Below, piece after piece: positions 1 through 8,075 of a stretch of DNA of 64,000 bases. The DNA lies in the NCBI GenBank assembly GCA_964420405.1, contig CAYQTL010000011.1:43746-107745 (forward strand), given 5' to 3'. Source of the DNA: CAYQTL01 sp964420405. Lineage in GTDB: Bacteria > Acidobacteriota > Thermoanaerobaculia > Thermoanaerobaculales > Sulfomarinibacteraceae. Numbering within the stretch: the stretch's first letter is position 1; each line of letters opens with the position of its first letter. A program made the position numbers and the translations under genes. The notes under the pieces were generated by a model that saw only the letters and a program-made list of their open reading frames with translations, was not told where the DNA came from and ran no database searches.

Positions 1-57
1 TCGCGTGACGCCGCCCGCCCTATGGGACGGCGCCACGCGGCGACGTCCCGGCAGCCC

Positions 58-876
58 TCAGAGCTCGCCCTCCTCGATCGCCTCGAGCCGCTCGGGGTGG
101 ACGAAGAGCGACGGGTCGAACGGGCCGAGCACCTCGGGCTCGATCTCGACGATCCGGTTGTGGCCGGTCGGCCCGCCCCCGACCGCGAACCCCTCCATGA
201 GGATCTGGGTCGGCAGCCGGACACCGTCGACGCTCTTCGTCCGCAGCACCTTGTAGCGCATGCCTTCGTCGACCACGTCCTGCATCGTCTCGGGGGGCGT
301 GACGGCGACCGTCAGCAGCTCGAGGGTCTCCTGGTCCACCTCGAGGGCCCAGCTTCCGCCGGCCATGCTCGGAGCGAGGAAGAACCCCGGCGGGATCGTG
401 ATCTGCGCCTGCCAGGTGGGCCGGCCCTGGCTCGTCGACGCCCTCACCTCGCCGAGGGCCACCCCGTCCATCTCGAGAGAGAACGGCAGCAGCATCGGGA
501 AGACCTTCTGGTTCACGGTGCCGCGGCTCATCTTCGCCGCCTGCGGCCGCTCGTCGACCTCGCCCTTGACCAGCGCCCACGAGTCGCCCTCGTTGCGCAC
601 CACCGTGGCGCCGTTGCGGAACTCGAGCCGCGCGTTGTCCGGGTTCGGCATGTACACGGTGAGGTCGAGCAGGGTCTGGAACTGGCGCCCGTCGGCCAGC
701 GTCTCCTGCTCCTCGACGCCGAACCGGACGGTACCCAGCCTGGCCAGCGCGTCGTGGCCGCCGGCCGCCTCGACGATCCTCTCCACCAGCTCCTCCGGGC
801 TCGGCGGCGCAGCCAGCACCGGCGCCGCGACCACCATCGCGAGCACTGCCGTCATCGTCCACCGGCGGTAGTGCAT
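58..876 (-). CDS. Secreted LolA-like hypothetical protein
   Basis: About 272 residues with a clear signal peptide: basic MHYRRW, a hydrophobic stretch, then a cleavable A-x-A region (VLAA/PP) near residue 22. The mature part is mixed beta/alpha and mentions no catalytic motif; its shape resembles outer-membrane lipoprotein-sorting (LolA/LolB-type) proteins, so a periplasmic lipid- or protein-binding role is possible but unproven. I chose the ATG at 876 because a strong Shine-Dalgarno (AGGGAGGAG) lies just upstream and the signal peptide begins there; the longer start at 912 would put charged residues before the signal. It diverges from the Wzt-like gene. Confidence 0.75.
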   Translation of the reverse strand: MHYRRWTMTAVLAMVVAAPVLAAPPSPEELVERIVEAAGGHDALARLGTVRFGVEEQETLADGRQFQTLLDLTVYMPNPDNARLEFRNGATVVRNEGDSWALVKGEVDERPQAAKMSRGTVNQKVFPMLLPFSLEMDGVALGEVRASTSQGRPTWQAQITIPPGFFLAPSMAGGSWALEVDQETLELLTVAVTPPETMQDVVDEGMRYKVLRTKSVDGVRLPTQILMEGFAVGGGPTGHNRIVEIEPEVLGPFDPSLFVHPERLEAIEEGEL

Positions 877-931
877 GTCGTCTCCTCCCTTTCTGCGGTG
901 CCGTTCCGGCACCTTTCCGTCACGGCCGGCG

Positions 932-937
932 AGTATA
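932..937 (-). promoter_or_regulatory. -10 box of the LolA-like gene
   Basis: TATACT on the minus strand, followed by a leader of about 55 nt that contains the Shine-Dalgarno. No convincing -35 box is seen. It lies 26 bp from the divergent -10 at 964-969. Confidence 0.5.
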
Positions 938-963
938 AAGCAATCGTCGTGCCACCGCTGTGG

Positions 964-969
964 TACTCT
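964..969 (+). promoter_or_regulatory. -10 box for a leaderless Wzt-like gene
   Basis: TACTCT ends 8 nt before ATG 978, with no Shine-Dalgarno between. Transcription would start at or next to the start codon. Confidence 0.5.
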
Positions 970-977
970 CCCGCCGC

Positions 978-2192
978 ATGCGCAGCGCCGGGTTCGGGCA
1001 CGCCGTCGTCGTCGACAACGTCCACAAGTGGTACCGGGTCTACGCCTCCCCGTTCGAGCGGGTCAAGCGGGTCGTGGGCGCCCCCAGCCGCCACCTGGAC
1101 TTCCGCGCCCTCGACGATGTGTCGTTCGCCATCCGTCGTGGCGCGGCGGTCGGCGTCATCGGCGAGAACGGCGCCGGCAAGTCCACCCTGCTCAAGCTGA
1201 TCGCCGGCACGACCCGGCCGACCGCGGGGACGGTCGAGGTCGAGGGCTCGGTGGCGGCGATCCTCGAGCTCGGGGCGGCGTTCCATCCGGAGTTCACCGG
1301 CCGCGACAACGCGATCCTGTACGGCGCGATGCTCGGCATCGACCGTCCGGACATGGAGCGGCGCCTCGGCGACGTGTTCGGCTTCGCCGAGCTGGGCGAG
1401 TTCGTCGAGCACCCGATCAAGAGCTACTCCACCGGCATGCAGATGCGGCTCGCCTTCGCCGTCGCGACCCACGTCGATCCCGACGTCCTGGTGGTCGACG
1501 AGGCGCTGGCGGTGGGCGACGGCTACTTCCAGAAGAAGTGCGTCGACCGGATCCTCGAGATCCGCGAGCGCGGCACCACGATCCTGTTCTGCTCCCACTC
1601 CATGTACTACGTGTCCATGTTCTGCGAGCGCGTGATCTGGCTGCGCTCGGGGCGCGTCGTGGCCGACGGTCCGCCCCAGGAGGTGGTGACGGCCTACGAG
1701 GAGTTCCTCGTCAACCGCGAGCGCAGGCGGCTCGAAGGCGGCGCCGGGGAGGGAGCCGAGGCGCGGCCGGAGCGGCCCGGGCAGGCGGCGAGGATCGTCG
1801 CGCTGCGGGTGCTCGACGGCGACGACCGCGAGCTCGGCGGCTACCGCCCCGGCGAGCCGGTGACGGTGGAGATCGAGTGGGAGGCGGCCGACCCTGACGC
1901 CGAGCTGCACCTGGGGGTCGCCCTGGAGCGGGGCGACGGCATGCGCCTGGTCGGGGTGGCGACGTTCCTGGACGGTCTGCCGCCGCTCCGCGGCGGCGGG
2001 ATCCGCAAGGCCCGGGTCCGCTTCCCCGGCGTGCCTTTGGCCAAGGGGCACTACGCCGTCACCGGCTACCTGTTCGACCGCTCGGGGCTGCACATCTGGG
2101 ACGAGGTGGTCGTGCCCGACCGGCTCAAGCCGGCCTCGGAGAAGTGGCAGCCGGCGGTGCTGCAGCTCGACCACCGGTGGGAGACGCCGTGA
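978..2192 (+). CDS. Wzt-like polysaccharide ABC transporter ATPase
   Basis: Cytoplasmic ATPase of ABC exporters that move O-antigen or teichoic-acid-like glycans. About 404 residues: Walker A GENGAGKST (about residue 63), signature YSTGMQMRLA, Walker B VLVVDEALAVGD, switch H in FCSHS, then a linker and a C-terminal beta domain (about 270-404) like the Wzt C-terminal domain that recognises the end of the glycan. The length fits Wzt with this domain rather than a plain ATPase. No membrane partner (Wzm/TagG) is adjacent, so it is an orphan here. Start ATG 978 is chosen from the -10 spacing; a GTG at 960 lies upstream of that box. It overlaps the GNAT gene by 4 nt. Confidence 0.88.
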   Translation: MRSAGFGHAVVVDNVHKWYRVYASPFERVKRVVGAPSRHLDFRALDDVSFAIRRGAAVGVIGENGAGKSTLLKLIAGTTRPTAGTVEVEGSVAAILELGAAFHPEFTGRDNAILYGAMLGIDRPDMERRLGDVFGFAELGEFVEHPIKSYSTGMQMRLAFAVATHVDPDVLVVDEALAVGDGYFQKKCVDRILEIRERGTTILFCSHSMYYVSMFCERVIWLRSGRVVADGPPQEVVTAYEEFLVNRERRRLEGGAGEGAEARPERPGQAARIVALRVLDGDDRELGGYRPGEPVTVEIEWEAADPDAELHLGVALERGDGMRLVGVATFLDGLPPLRGGGIRKARVRFPGVPLAKGHYAVTGYLFDRSGLHIWDEVVVPDRLKPASEKWQPAVLQLDHRWETP

Positions 2193-3172
2193 GCGACCTC
2201 CTCCTGCGCCCGTTCCGCCCCGGCGACGAAGGCGCCGTCAACGACGGCTTCAACGAGGCGTTCGGCCTCGCCCGGCCGCTCGACGAGTGGGCGTGGAAGT
2301 TCCCGCCCGAGCCTGGTGGCCGGCTGATCATGCTCGCCGAGCAGGACGGCGAGATCCTGGCCCACTACGCCGGCTGTCCGGTCCGGTTCGAGATCGACGG
2401 CCGGGCGTGGCCGGCGGCGTTGATCGGGGATGTCTACTCGCGTCGCTCCGCGCGGACGCGGTTCAGCCGTCGCGGGGTGTGGGTGCAGACGGTGGAGGCG
2501 TTCTTCGAGCGGTTCGGCGAGTCCGGCCGGGTGGCGATGCTGTACGGGTTCCCGAGCCCCCGCCCGTTGCGGCTCGGGGTCCTCCAGCTCGGCTACGACG
2601 CCATCGAGCCGCAGCCGATCCGATACCTCCGACGGACGCCCGCCCGTCGTGCCTCCGCACCCGTCCGCCTGCTGTACCGGGCCGAGGTGGCGCCCGACTG
2701 GGAGCCGCGCCTCGACGGGCTGTGGCGGCGGGTCCGCCGGTCGTACCCGGCGGCAGCGGTGCGGGACGCCGACCGTGCCCTGCGCCGCCTCGCCGGCCAC
2801 CCGTCGGTCCGTTACCACCGGTTCGTGGTCACGCCGCGGTTCGGGGACGCGGTGGTGGCGTTCGCGGCGTTCCGGACCGACGGGGGACGGGTCCGGTGGG
2901 TCGACCTGGTCTGGGACCACGGCCATCCCGGCGCGCTCGCGCTGCTCGCCCACCTCTCGGCGCGCCTCGCCGCCCAGGCCGGCGCGGAGATCGAGGAGAT
3001 GTGGCTCAACGGCGACCCCGAGGGAGAGGGACGGCTCCTCCGGCGCGGTTTCGACGTCGCCCCCGAGCCCCTCGGCCTGGTCATGGTCGCCAAGGCGTTC
3101 GACCCCGCCCTCGACCTGTCCGCGCTCGACGGCCGGATCTACCTCACCATGGCCGACGCCGACCTGGTCTAG
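2189..3172 (+). CDS. GNAT-family N-acyltransferase
   Basis: About 327 residues; N-terminal GNAT-like fold starting LLLRPFRPGDEGAV, with central segments of the type seen in large single-chain acetyltransferases (DVYSRRSARTRFSRRGVW, GFPSPRP). Transfers an acyl group from acyl-CoA to an unknown amine. The GTG start at 2189 overlaps the TGA of the Wzt-like gene (GTGA), so the two are co-transcribed, which suggests modification of the exported glycan or its sugar donor (inference). The TAG stop codon (3170-3172) forms the left end of the palindromic element that follows. Confidence 0.75.
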   Translation: MSDLLLRPFRPGDEGAVNDGFNEAFGLARPLDEWAWKFPPEPGGRLIMLAEQDGEILAHYAGCPVRFEIDGRAWPAALIGDVYSRRSARTRFSRRGVWVQTVEAFFERFGESGRVAMLYGFPSPRPLRLGVLQLGYDAIEPQPIRYLRRTPARRASAPVRLLYRAEVAPDWEPRLDGLWRRVRRSYPAAAVRDADRALRRLAGHPSVRYHRFVVTPRFGDAVVAFAAFRTDGGRVRWVDLVWDHGHPGALALLAHLSARLAAQAGAEIEEMWLNGDPEGEGRLLRRGFDVAPEPLGLVMVAKAFDPALDLSALDGRIYLTMADADLV

Positions 3173-3335
3173 GAGATCGTAGGGCATAGATCGCAGACGG
3201 ATTTCGGTGCGTCGTGAGATGCGCGTCTGTGGCGGATTCGAGGAGCAGTACTCCGAGTACGGGCCGAGAATCCGCCGCGAACGGGCGCTCACGACGCCCG
3301 AAAGGCGTCGCCAATCGATGCCCTGCACCCTCCTG
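3169..3335 (+). repeat. Long palindromic element, copy A (about 167 bp)
   Basis: Imperfect long inverted repeat. Outer arms read TAGGAGATCGTAGGGCATAG on the left and, inverted, AGGAGGGTGCAGGGCATCG on the right. Inner arms GTCGTGAGATGCGC and GGCGCTCACGACG flank a small central hairpin at GTACTCCGAGTAC. It is highly similar to the reverse complement of 17397-17564. The left end coincides with the TAG stop of the GNAT gene. Bases 3336-3421 beyond it hold nothing recognisable. Confidence 0.85.
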
Positions 3336-3421
3336 GCGCGGCGATCCCACCACGTTCAGCCCGCGGCGGCCGATGGGCTGCGATCCGCGGGACTCGCGGT
3401 CTTCGCGGTGCTCGACGACCC

Positions 3422-4012
3422 TCAGCGCTCGCCATCTCCGGATGGCCTCTGGTGGATGAGCAGGAGGTTCCGCACGTAGATGATCCACCCGGTGCTCTGG
3501 CCGAGCACCCCGACGATGTCGCGCCGCCAGACGAAGTAGACGAGCAGCATCGAGGCTCCGCCGAGGCTCATCCACCAGAAGCCCACCGGCACGACGGACC
3601 GCCGGCGGTGCTCCGACACGAGCCACTGCAGAACCATCCGCCCTGTGAACAGCACCTGGCCCGTCAGCCCGAGCAGCACCCACAGGACTCCCACCGGGGA
3701 GGTGATGTTCAGGATCCGGTACAGCCACTCCCGCCGGCGGGAATCCCGCTCCAGCCGCGCCACGAACGCGTCGGGGGTGAGTCGCTCGGTGGTCCCGTCC
3801 TCCCGCACGAGGAGCAACCACCCGCGTCCCGCGGCATCGGACTCGAGCCAGACGCGGCGGGTCTCGTCGGGCAGCGGCTCGAGCTGGAGCCGGATCCGGG
3901 TCGCCACCTCCGGTTCGGCGGCGTGGCGCGCGATCGCGACGGCGGCGCCCAACGTGACGGCCGCCGCCGCGAGCGCCAGCAGCGACACCGCCACGACGCG
4001 TGGCGGGGTCAC
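3422..4012 (-). CDS. LAB_N-type membrane protein (lipid-A synthase N-terminal-like)
   Basis: 196 residues. One N-terminal membrane helix (about 7-27), a short extracytoplasmic domain, then a three-helix block with FTGRMVLQWLVSE, PVGFWWMSLGG and GWIIYVRNLLLI. That block matches the lipid-A-disaccharide-synthase N-terminal-like (LAB_N) family, small membrane proteins often linked to lipid glycosylation or flipping. Its GTG start overlaps the stop of the preceding GT2 gene by 4 nt, making it the last gene of the operon. No glycosyltransferase domain follows, so this is the stand-alone form. Likely acts with the GT2 at the inner membrane (inference). Confidence 0.82.
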   Translation of the reverse strand: MTPPRVVAVSLLALAAAAVTLGAAVAIARHAAEPEVATRIRLQLEPLPDETRRVWLESDAAGRGWLLLVREDGTTERLTPDAFVARLERDSRRREWLYRILNITSPVGVLWVLLGLTGQVLFTGRMVLQWLVSEHRRRSVVPVGFWWMSLGGASMLLVYFVWRRDIVGVLGQSTGWIIYVRNLLLIHQRPSGDGER

Positions 4013-4740
4013 CGCAGCCTCCAGCGGAGCCGGCGGTCCTGCAGCCAGCGTACGCCGAGGGCGTCCCGCAGACCCCGGAACGCGCGGTCAAGGGTGCCGT
4101 ACTTGCTGCGGCCGTGGAGTCGGGGGGCGTGGCGGACCGGGACCTGGAGGACCGTGAACCCCTCCATCCGCAGCAGCGTCGGCAGGAAGCGGTGGGCGCC
4201 GTCGAACATCCGCACCGCGCGGATCGCGTCGGCGCGGAGCACCTTGATCGGGCAGCCGGTGTCCACCACGTCCTCCCGCGTCAGCCGGTTGCGCACGTGG
4301 TTGGCGAACCAGGACGAGAACCTCTTCCAGCGGTCGTCGTGGCGCTCGACCCGCACCCCCACGACGGCGTCGACACCCTCCCGCTCGAGCACCCCGAGAA
4401 GACCCGGCAGGTCCTCGGGAAAGGTCTGCAGGTCCGCGTCGAGGATCGCCACCAGCCGCCCGCGGGCGTGCCGGAATCCGGCGTCGAGGGCGGCGGACTG
4501 GCCGCTCCGGGCCTCGAGGTGCAGCACCCGCAGCCGCGGTTCGTCGGCCCCGAGCTCGTCCAGACGGTCGCCGGAGCCGTCTCCGGAGCCGTCGTCCACC
4601 GCCACCAGCTCCCAACGGACCCCCGCGCCGTCCAGCGCTGCGCGCACCCGCCCGACGAGGGCGTCGACGCTGCCCCGCTCGTCGTACACCGGGGTCACCA
4701 CCGACAGCTCGGGCCCGTCCTGGTCGTCCGGGGGGCTCAT
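4009..4740 (-). CDS. Family 2 glycosyltransferase, dolichol-phosphate-mannose-synthase-like
   Basis: 243 residues: ELSVVTPVYDERGSVD at the N terminus, WELVAVDDGSGDGS, AILDADLQTFPEDL (the DxD metal/nucleotide motif) and a C-terminal RHAPRLHGRSKYG segment typical of polyprenyl-phosphate sugar transferases. No C-terminal membrane helices, so it is a peripheral enzyme. It probably loads a sugar onto a polyprenyl phosphate (family knowledge). The ATG at 4740 is preferred over a longer frame because the conserved motif starts about ten residues later and it overlaps the glpD stop. Sits between glpD and the LAB_N gene; the LAB_N/GT2 pairing supports a lipid-linked sugar role. Confidence 0.88.
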   Translation of the reverse strand: MSPPDDQDGPELSVVTPVYDERGSVDALVGRVRAALDGAGVRWELVAVDDGSGDGSGDRLDELGADEPRLRVLHLEARSGQSAALDAGFRHARGRLVAILDADLQTFPEDLPGLLGVLEREGVDAVVGVRVERHDDRWKRFSSWFANHVRNRLTREDVVDTGCPIKVLRADAIRAVRMFDGAHRFLPTLLRMEGFTVLQVPVRHAPRLHGRSKYGTLDRAFRGLRDALGVRWLQDRRLRWRLR

Positions 4741-6365
4741 CGGGCGGAGGATAGCACCCCCCGAACGGTCCAGCCCTCGAGGGCGTCCTCGAACCGGTCG
4801 AGCTCGTCGGCGGTTCGGCCGGCGTCCCATCCGAGCTCGAGGGCGAGCTGCTCCGCCGCCGGCCCGGCGAGCTCCCGCGCCAGCTCAGGTCGCCACATCC
4901 CGAGCCGGATCCGACGCAGCAGCAGGTCCTCCAGATGCAGCACCGCGTTCCAGCGGGCGTGCGCCCGGATCTCCGCGGCGCACACGTCGACGTCCTCATT
5001 CACCGGGGCGAGCTCGGCCGGATCCCGCGCCAGGGCGACGGCGGACCAGGCGAGGCCGGCCAGGCGGCGGGCCATGCCGGTGGCGACCTCGGTGTGGACG
5101 CCCGCCGCTTCCCGCAGCCGCCGCTCCAGGTCGGCCGGCGCCAGGTCGCCCACCGGCGTGCCCTCGGTGGCGCACGGCGCCGCATGCCGCGACCGGTCCT
5201 CGGGCAGCATCCTGAGGACCGCGTCCACCGCCTGCTCGGCGGTGCTGCGCCAGGTCGTGAGCTTGCCGCCGGCCACCGACAGGGCGCCGTCCTCCTCCCA
5301 CAGGTCCTCCTCCCGGGTCGCCTCCGACGGGGTGTCGGCGTGGGTGTCGAGGATCGGCCGCAGCCCGGCGTATGCGGCGCGCACGTCGGTGGCGTCGATC
5401 GGCCGCCGTGGGAACGCCGCCGTCACCGCCCGCAACAGGTATCGCACCTCGTCGGCGGTCGGCCTGGGGTCGTCCAGGTCGCCGCCGTGGTACAGGTCGG
5501 TGGTGCCCACCAGGACGCCCTCCGGGTGGGGGATGAGGAACACCGGCCTGCCGTCGTCGGGCGAGGCGAGAGTGAGCGCCGCGCTCAGCGGCAGGCGCTC
5601 GGACGGCAGCACCAGGTGGGTGCCCCGGGAGGGCCGCAGCCGCGCACCGTCGAGCCCCAGGCGGCCGCGGACGACGTCGGTCCACACGCCGCCGGCGTTG
5701 ACCACCACCGCCGCCTCGAGGACGAGCTCGGCGCCGCTCTCGAGGTCGCGGATGACCACGCCCGCGATCTGTCCGGCCGCGTTCCGGCGCGCGCCGAGCA
5801 GCTCGGCCCGGGTCAGGATCCCGGCGCCGTAGCGGTGGGCGGTGGCCGCCACTGCCAGCGTGAGGCGGGCGTCGTCGGCCATGGCGTCGCCGAACTCGAG
5901 CGCCCGGTCGAGACCCTCGGTGCGCAGCCCGGGAGCCAGCGCGCGGACCGCACGGCGGTCGAGCTGGGTGTGCTTGTCGGGCCGGCCCGTGAGCTGGTCG
6001 TACATCCACAGCCCCACCTCGATCTGCCAGCCGGGGGTGGCGTCGCCGTGGTAGGCCGGGTACAGGAACCGGATCGGGTGCACCAGGTGGGGGTCGAGGG
6101 CCACCATCCGGTCACGTTCACGGCACGCCTGGCGCGTGATCCGCAGCTGCATCTGCTTGAGGTAGCGCAGCCCGCCGTGGATCAGCTTCGACGACCGGGA
6201 GGACGTGCCGGACGCGATGTCGCCCCGCTCCGCCAGGATCACCCGCAGGCCCCGCTGGGCGGCGTCGAGAGCGATGCCGCAGCCGGTGATGCCGCCGCCC
6301 ACCACCACCACGTCGAAGCGGCCGCGGTCGGCGAGCGCCAGCCCGCGCCAGCCCGGATGGAACAT
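4737..6365 (-). CDS. glpD: Glycerol-3-phosphate dehydrogenase, FAD-dependent
   Basis: Oxidises sn-glycerol-3-phosphate to dihydroxyacetone phosphate, passing electrons to the quinone pool at the inner membrane. About 542 residues, normal for GlpD. FAD Rossmann motif VVVVGGGITGCGIALDAA near residue 20; ASGTSSRSSKLIHGGLRYL substrate/FAD segment; SRGTHLVL and VLVGTTDLYHGG; C-terminal DAO_C-like domain. Start is ATG 6365 or the GTG one codon earlier (6368); either overlaps the stop of the upstream gene. Its product DHAP is the backbone of the substrate of the neighbouring AGPS-like enzyme, which makes a metabolic pairing plausible. Confidence 0.95.
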   Translation of the reverse strand: MFHPGWRGLALADRGRFDVVVVGGGITGCGIALDAAQRGLRVILAERGDIASGTSSRSSKLIHGGLRYLKQMQLRITRQACRERDRMVALDPHLVHPIRFLYPAYHGDATPGWQIEVGLWMYDQLTGRPDKHTQLDRRAVRALAPGLRTEGLDRALEFGDAMADDARLTLAVAATAHRYGAGILTRAELLGARRNAAGQIAGVVIRDLESGAELVLEAAVVVNAGGVWTDVVRGRLGLDGARLRPSRGTHLVLPSERLPLSAALTLASPDDGRPVFLIPHPEGVLVGTTDLYHGGDLDDPRPTADEVRYLLRAVTAAFPRRPIDATDVRAAYAGLRPILDTHADTPSEATREEDLWEEDGALSVAGGKLTTWRSTAEQAVDAVLRMLPEDRSRHAAPCATEGTPVGDLAPADLERRLREAAGVHTEVATGMARRLAGLAWSAVALARDPAELAPVNEDVDVCAAEIRAHARWNAVLHLEDLLLRRIRLGMWRPELARELAGPAAEQLALELGWDAGRTADELDRFEDALEGWTVRGVLSSAR

Positions 6366-7993
6366 CACGCCTCCAGCCGGTCGCAGGCGTCAAGCAGGAC
6401 GTGCGGGTTCAGGACGCCCGCGGGGTCCAGCTCGCGGGCAGCGGCGGCCACCAGCCGACGACCGTCCTCGCCGACCTCCCGGGGGTACCACGGCGCGTGC
6501 CACTGGCCGACGCCGTGGTGATGGCTGATCGTCGCCCCGGCCGCCAGGAGCGCCTCGGTGGCGGCGCGTTTGACCCGCGCCCAGCGCGCGACGAGCTCGT
6601 CGGGGTCGCCGGCGGTGCGGAGGAAGAAGGTGAAGTACAGCGAGGTCCCGTCGCGGTAGGGATGGGAGACGTGGCACAGCACCGCGACCCGCTCGCCGTC
6701 GCCGGCGAGCGCGCCGGCGATGGCCGCACCGACCCGCTCTCGGGTCGCGGCGGCCGCCGACCAGGGCGCCGCCGTCTCGAGGGTGTCGGTGGCCCAGCCG
6801 AGCTCGAGAAGCTCCTCCCGCAGGTAGGGGTGGCGGAACCGGTCGCGAGCCCAGTGCCGGCCGGGCCGGCGGCCGAGGACCACGCCGCCGAGGCGGCGGA
6901 TCGTCGACCGCGCGCAGCCGAGGGCGCCGGCGATCCCTTCCCGGTGGCCGGCGGCGCCCACCAGCAGCAGGCAGCCGTCGCGGCCGACTCCCTTCAGCCG
7001 CAGGTAGCCCCCCACCAGCGGCGCGAGCCGCGACGACGCCAGCCCGACCGCCATCGCCACCTCGGTCTCAGCGGCGTCTGACAGGCGCACCATGGCCAGC
7101 GGCAGACCGCACCAGACCATCTCCCGAACCGCGTCCAGGCCGGCTTCCAGGTTCGGTACCAGCGCCGCCTCGACAACCCTCTGCTCGGGTCGCGGGCGGA
7201 CCCGCAGGGTGGCCGACGTGATCACGCCGAGGCGTCCCTCGCTGCCGAGAACCAGCTGCCGCAGGTCGGGGCCGGCGGCCGAGGCCGGCAGCGCCGGCAG
7301 CTCGAGCCGGCCGTCCGGGGCGACCAGCTCCAGGCCCGCCACCATGTCCCCGATGCGCCCGAAGCCGAGCGACTCCTGACCCGACGAGCGGGTCGCGATC
7401 CACCCCCCTACCGTCGCCAGCTCGAACGACTGGGGGAAGTGGCCGAGGGTCAGGCCGTGGGGCTCGAGCGCCGCCTCGACCGCCGGGCCGGGGGTGCCGG
7501 GCCCGAGCACCGCCAGCCGCGAGCCCAGGTCGAGACCGTTGAGACCTGTCATCCTCCCGAGGTCGAGGGACACCACCGGCCGGTCGGAGGGCAGCACGGT
7601 GACGCCGCCAGTGACCGAGGTGCCGCCGCCCCAGGGGATCACCGTCACGCCGTGGCGCCGGCAGGTCCCGAGGATTCCCTCCACCTCCGCCGCTTCGGTC
7701 GGGCGACAGACGGCGTCGGGCAGGGCGGCGATGCTGCCGCTGCGGACCCGGACGACGTCGACCAGGCCCTGCCCGCGCGCGTGGGCGAGCCGGTCGAGTG
7801 GATCCGTCGACGGGCTGCCGGACAGCTCCGGCAACCGCCTCGCCGCCACGTCGGGTGGCCGGATACGGTCGCCCCCCAGGGGAGGGCCGGGCTCGCCGAC
7901 GTGCTCCCGCAGCCATGCCACGAGCTGCTCGGACGGCGGGAAACGCTCGCCCTCGAACCCCCAGCCGCCGATCCGTCGCTGCCGTTGGTCCAT
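6365..7993 (-). CDS. Alkylglycerone-phosphate-synthase-like FAD enzyme
   Basis: About 542 residues of the VAO/PCMH flavoprotein fold. N-terminal GGWGFEGERFPPS resembles the NGWGY start of eukaryotic alkyl-DHAP synthase (AGPS). FAD motifs IPWGGGTSVTGGV, LATVGGWIATRSSGQ and LGSEGRLGVITSATLRVRP are present. The C-terminal ISHHHGVGQW contains the triple-His loop that is catalytic in AGPS. Family reaction: exchange of the acyl chain of acyl-DHAP for a fatty alcohol, forming the ether bond. Other VAO oxidases (D-lactate, glycolate) are possible, but the HHH motif and the glpD neighbour favour AGPS. First gene of a four-gene minus-strand operon; ATG 7993 sits 7 nt after a TATACT box. Confidence 0.82.
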   Translation of the reverse strand: MDQRQRRIGGWGFEGERFPPSEQLVAWLREHVGEPGPPLGGDRIRPPDVAARRLPELSGSPSTDPLDRLAHARGQGLVDVVRVRSGSIAALPDAVCRPTEAAEVEGILGTCRRHGVTVIPWGGGTSVTGGVTVLPSDRPVVSLDLGRMTGLNGLDLGSRLAVLGPGTPGPAVEAALEPHGLTLGHFPQSFELATVGGWIATRSSGQESLGFGRIGDMVAGLELVAPDGRLELPALPASAAGPDLRQLVLGSEGRLGVITSATLRVRPRPEQRVVEAALVPNLEAGLDAVREMVWCGLPLAMVRLSDAAETEVAMAVGLASSRLAPLVGGYLRLKGVGRDGCLLLVGAAGHREGIAGALGCARSTIRRLGGVVLGRRPGRHWARDRFRHPYLREELLELGWATDTLETAAPWSAAAATRERVGAAIAGALAGDGERVAVLCHVSHPYRDGTSLYFTFFLRTAGDPDELVARWARVKRAATEALLAAGATISHHHGVGQWHAPWYPREVGEDGRRLVAAAARELDPAGVLNPHVLLDACDRLEA

Positions 7994-8000
7994 CGCCGCC

Positions 8001-8027
8001 AGTATATCCGCGGCGGGATTGCCGCAA
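8001..8027 (-). promoter_or_regulatory. Promoter of the AGPS-glpD-GT2-LAB_N operon
   Basis: TTGCGG (8022-8027) and TATACT (8001-8006), 15-nt spacer. Only 7 nt separate the -10 box from the start codon and no Shine-Dalgarno is present, so the mRNA is probably leaderless. Confidence 0.55.
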
Positions 8028-8054
8028 CGCGGAAACAAATCTGCCGCAGCGCGG

Positions 8055-8060
8055 TATTAT
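8055..8060 (+). promoter_or_regulatory. -10 box of the M41-like gene
   Basis: TATTAT, 15 nt before the GTG at 8076, divergent from the AGPS operon promoter. The ATG at 8063 is out of frame with the protein. Confidence 0.45.
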
Positions 8061-8075
8061 CGATGCAGGGGTGCC

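Noticed and set aside
3214..3479. Small protein frames across the palindromic element
   Set aside because: They are frames read through the inverted repeat and recur at 17441; no coding signal beyond the repeat.
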